From contig JAJXXW010000086.1 of assembly GCA_021780905.1 (NCBI GenBank), forward strand, positions 1-64,000: DNA of 64,000 nt, given 5' to 3'. This DNA comes from a bacterium. GTDB taxonomy: Bacteria; Verrucomicrobiota; Verrucomicrobiia; Limisphaerales; UBA11358. The stretch's first letter is position 1, and each line of letters begins with the position of its first letter. The notes under the pieces were generated by a model, which saw only the letters and a program-made list of their open reading frames with translations, had not been told where the DNA came from and ran no database searches. The translations under genes were made by a program, and so were the position numbers. This document shows, piece after piece, positions 62,344 through 64,000 of this stretch.

Positions 62344-63413
62344 AAGACCTGCATCAATTTTTAATTTCCCCGGCGGACGCGGCGCAATTGCACGGGCCGA
62401 ACGACCGGATCGTGATGTCGAGTCGGGTCCGGCTGGCGCGCAACCTGCGCGACTTTGCGTTTCCCGGCTGGGCGAAAAAACCGGAGCGCGTGAAAATCCT
62501 GGAGGCGGTGTTGCCGGCGGTGAGCGCGCTGCCGGAGATGGCAGACTCGTTTGCCGAGGCGATGGACAATTTGACCGCGCTGGACAAACAGGTGCTCGTG
62601 GAGCGTCATCTCATCAGCCGCGAACACGCCGCGAAAAATGTCGGCAGCGGCCTGGTGCTGAACCGGGCGGAAACTTTTTCCGTGATGATCAACGAGGAGG
62701 ATCATTTGCGGATGCAGGCGCTGCGGCCTGGTTTTCAGATCCGCGAGGCGTGGAATGCGATTGACCGTTTTGACTCCGCGCTGGAAAAAAAACTGGCTTA
62801 CGCCTTTGACAATGAACTGGGGTATCTGACCGCGTGTCCGACCAACCTCGGCACCGGCATCCGCGTGAGCGCGATGCTCCATCTGCCGGGCTTGGTGCTC
62901 GCCGAGCAGATCAATCCGATCATCCAGTCGGTGAACAAACTGGGCCTGGCGGTGCGCGGGCTTTACGGCGAGGGCACGGAGGCCCTGGGCAACGTCTTCC
63001 AGGTCTCCAACCAGATGACGCTGGGCGAGAGCGAAACGACTATCGTGGAGAGGCTGGAAAAGGTGTTGTCCCAGATCATCGAGCACGAGGAGAACGCGCG
63101 CCAGATGCTCTTGGAAAAAAGGAAAAAGGTGATGTTCAACCATATTGGCCGCGCCTATGGCATCCTGGCCAATGCCCACTGCATTTCCTCGAAGGAAACG
63201 ATGAACCAGCTCTCGTTCCTGCGGCTGGGCATTGACATCGGGTCATTTCCCGGCACGGAGCGCGCGCTGGTGGATGAGTTGTTCCTGACCACGCAGCCGG
63301 CGCATTTGCAAAAGCAGGTTTCCGACAAGCTTTCGGCCGAGGAGCGCGACATTATCCGCGCCGACATGGTGCGCGAGCGGCTGAAAGCCGTGAGCCGTCC
63401 GGTCACAAAATAG
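62340..63413 (+). CDS. mcsB: McsB: protein arginine kinase
   Basis: This 357-residue phosphagen-kinase-fold enzyme phosphorylates protein arginines, in Firmicutes marking proteins for ClpCP. Conserved catalytic elements are MSSRVRLARNL, YLTACPTNLGTGIRVSAMLH and GLYGEGTEALGNVFQVSNQ. The length matches McsB. ATG overlaps the mcsA stop, so the pair is translationally coupled. ClpC and CtsR are not in the window. The pair is known outside Firmicutes, including in Verrucomicrobiota-related phyla. Confidence 0.93.
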   Translation: MKDLHQFLISPADAAQLHGPNDRIVMSSRVRLARNLRDFAFPGWAKKPERVKILEAVLPAVSALPEMADSFAEAMDNLTALDKQVLVERHLISREHAAKNVGSGLVLNRAETFSVMINEEDHLRMQALRPGFQIREAWNAIDRFDSALEKKLAYAFDNELGYLTACPTNLGTGIRVSAMLHLPGLVLAEQINPIIQSVNKLGLAVRGLYGEGTEALGNVFQVSNQMTLGESETTIVERLEKVLSQIIEHEENARQMLLEKRKKVMFNHIGRAYGILANAHCISSKETMNQLSFLRLGIDIGSFPGTERALVDELFLTTQPAHLQKQVSDKLSAEERDIIRADMVRERLKAVSRPVTK

Positions 63414-63415
63414 CA

Positions 63416-63844
63416 TCAGGCGTTCCGGGCGCGCAGCACGAGCAGCGGAATGCTGGTTTCGTGACGAACCTGGGTGATGGTGCTGCCGTGGAACAGGTCG
63501 CCAAAAAACCGGTGGCCGTGGCCGGCCATCGCGATCAAATCACAATTTTCGGCTTTGGCGGCCTTGATGATCTCGGCCGGCGGGTCGCCCAGCGCGAGTT
63601 GGATGGCCACGGTGAAACCCTCGGCGTGAAGCTGGCCGGCAATTTTTTCCAGATAGGCGCGGTCGGTTTTCATCTCCTCGGACTCGGCCAGCTTGAGCTG
63701 GTTGAAATTGCGCGCCACCCAGCCGTCGGCCACATGCAGCAGCAGCAATGTTGCCCCGGTCAATTTCACCAGCGGCTTGACGTGTTCCAGAATTGCCCGG
63801 TCGGTCGGGCTGTTTTCCAGCGGAATGAGGATGCGTTGATACAT
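63416..63844 (-). CDS. Universal stress protein (UspA family)
   Basis: This 142-residue protein has the UspA core: YQRILIPLENSPTDRAILEH, LLLLHVADGWVARNF, and the ATP-binding GHGHRFFGDLFHGSTITQVR with a final PLLVLRA. The G-2x-G-9x-G(S/T)-type motif suggests the nucleotide-binding subclass. It starts 5 bases after the stop of the upstream transporter gene, so the two are probably co-transcribed. Confidence 0.92.
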   Translation of the reverse strand: MYQRILIPLENSPTDRAILEHVKPLVKLTGATLLLLHVADGWVARNFNQLKLAESEEMKTDRAYLEKIAGQLHAEGFTVAIQLALGDPPAEIIKAAKAENCDLIAMAGHGHRFFGDLFHGSTITQVRHETSIPLLVLRARNA

Positions 63845-63849
63845 GGCTG

Positions 63850-64000
63850 CTATGGTTTGGGCACCGGCAATCCGAAATGGCCGTAAAACGCCTTCAGCGC
63901 GGCCGTCGGCACGAACGTGTCGAACAGCAACTTCAAGTTCAGGATGATGATGATGGCGGTGGTCGTCCAGCCGAGAATTTTCAGCCAGCGCCGGTTGACG
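63850..64000 (-). CDS. C-terminus of an Nramp-like divalent metal transporter (partial)
   Basis: The last 49 codons before the TAG at 63850-63852 are visible; the rest lies beyond the window. They give VNRRWLKILGWTTTAIIIIL followed by NLKLLFDTFVPT, the terminal transmembrane segment and tail expected for Nramp/MntH transporters (VNRRW-LGW-T). The pairing with a UspA gene is known in related bacteria. Confidence 0.65.
   Translation of the reverse strand, partial: VNRRWLKILGWTTTAIIIILNLKLLFDTFVPTAALKAFYGHFGLPVPKP

Overview
The window looks like a chromosome segment of a Gram-negative bacterium of the Verrucomicrobiota, most like the Pedosphaera/Limisphaerales group. The evidence is the mix of LpxA and a fused LpxC-FabZ (outer membrane with lipid A), prepilin-like secreted proteins, PEP-CTERM sorting, McsA/McsB, and large secreted beta-sandwich proteins of a kind common in that phylum. 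This assignment is inference from gene content. Most of the window is GC-rich; the segment from about 48.0 to 60.8 kb is visibly AT-richer.

Layout. 0.4-12.6 kb holds secreted and metabolic genes: a formylglycine-generating-enzyme-like protein, leuB, a prepilin-like protein, a serine carboxypeptidase, a glycoside hydrolase family 2 gene split by an in-frame TGA, a radical SAM protein and a Calx-beta/Ig-like protein. 13.1-25.1 kb is a multiheme cytochrome locus. It contains a nine-heme c/b-type quinol oxidoreductase resembling CbcL, hemA, a tetraheme protein, two NHL-propeller lipoproteins, a 13-heme lipoprotein, a 675-residue outer-membrane beta-barrel, an 11- or 12-heme protein and an OB-fold protein. 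Together these could carry electrons from the quinone pool through the periplasm and across the outer membrane. 25.4-42.5 kb is ordinary chromosome: an LptF/G permease, SDR, GAF, three consecutive CNNM/CorC-like proteins, a carotenoid-biosynthesis-family protein, a methyltransferase, an OPT transporter, HU, a Ser/Thr kinase, an AguB-like amidase and lpxA/lpxC-fabZ.

42.6-44.7 kb is a graveyard of frameshifted and truncated genes. 45.4-48.0 kb is a small integrase module. 48.0-60.8 kb is a genomic island in tRNA-Glu: a 44-bp copy of the tRNA 3' half lies at 47998-48041, the intact tRNA is at 60786-60860, and a tyrosine integrase sits next to the tRNA. Both island ends carry paired TTGTCAGAA repeats that look like integrase arm sites. 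The cargo includes a 1299-residue RCC1-repeat protein, a PEP-CTERM protein, a serine recombinase, a DruA-like (DUF4338) protein and a roughly 440-nt highly structured RNA resembling HEARO/omega RNA without an IscB partner. After the tRNA the chromosome resumes with a class IV aminotransferase, mcsA-mcsB, a universal stress protein and the end of an Nramp-like transporter.

The two most interesting systems are the porin-cytochrome-propeller locus and the island with its orphan structured RNA beside a DruA-like gene.
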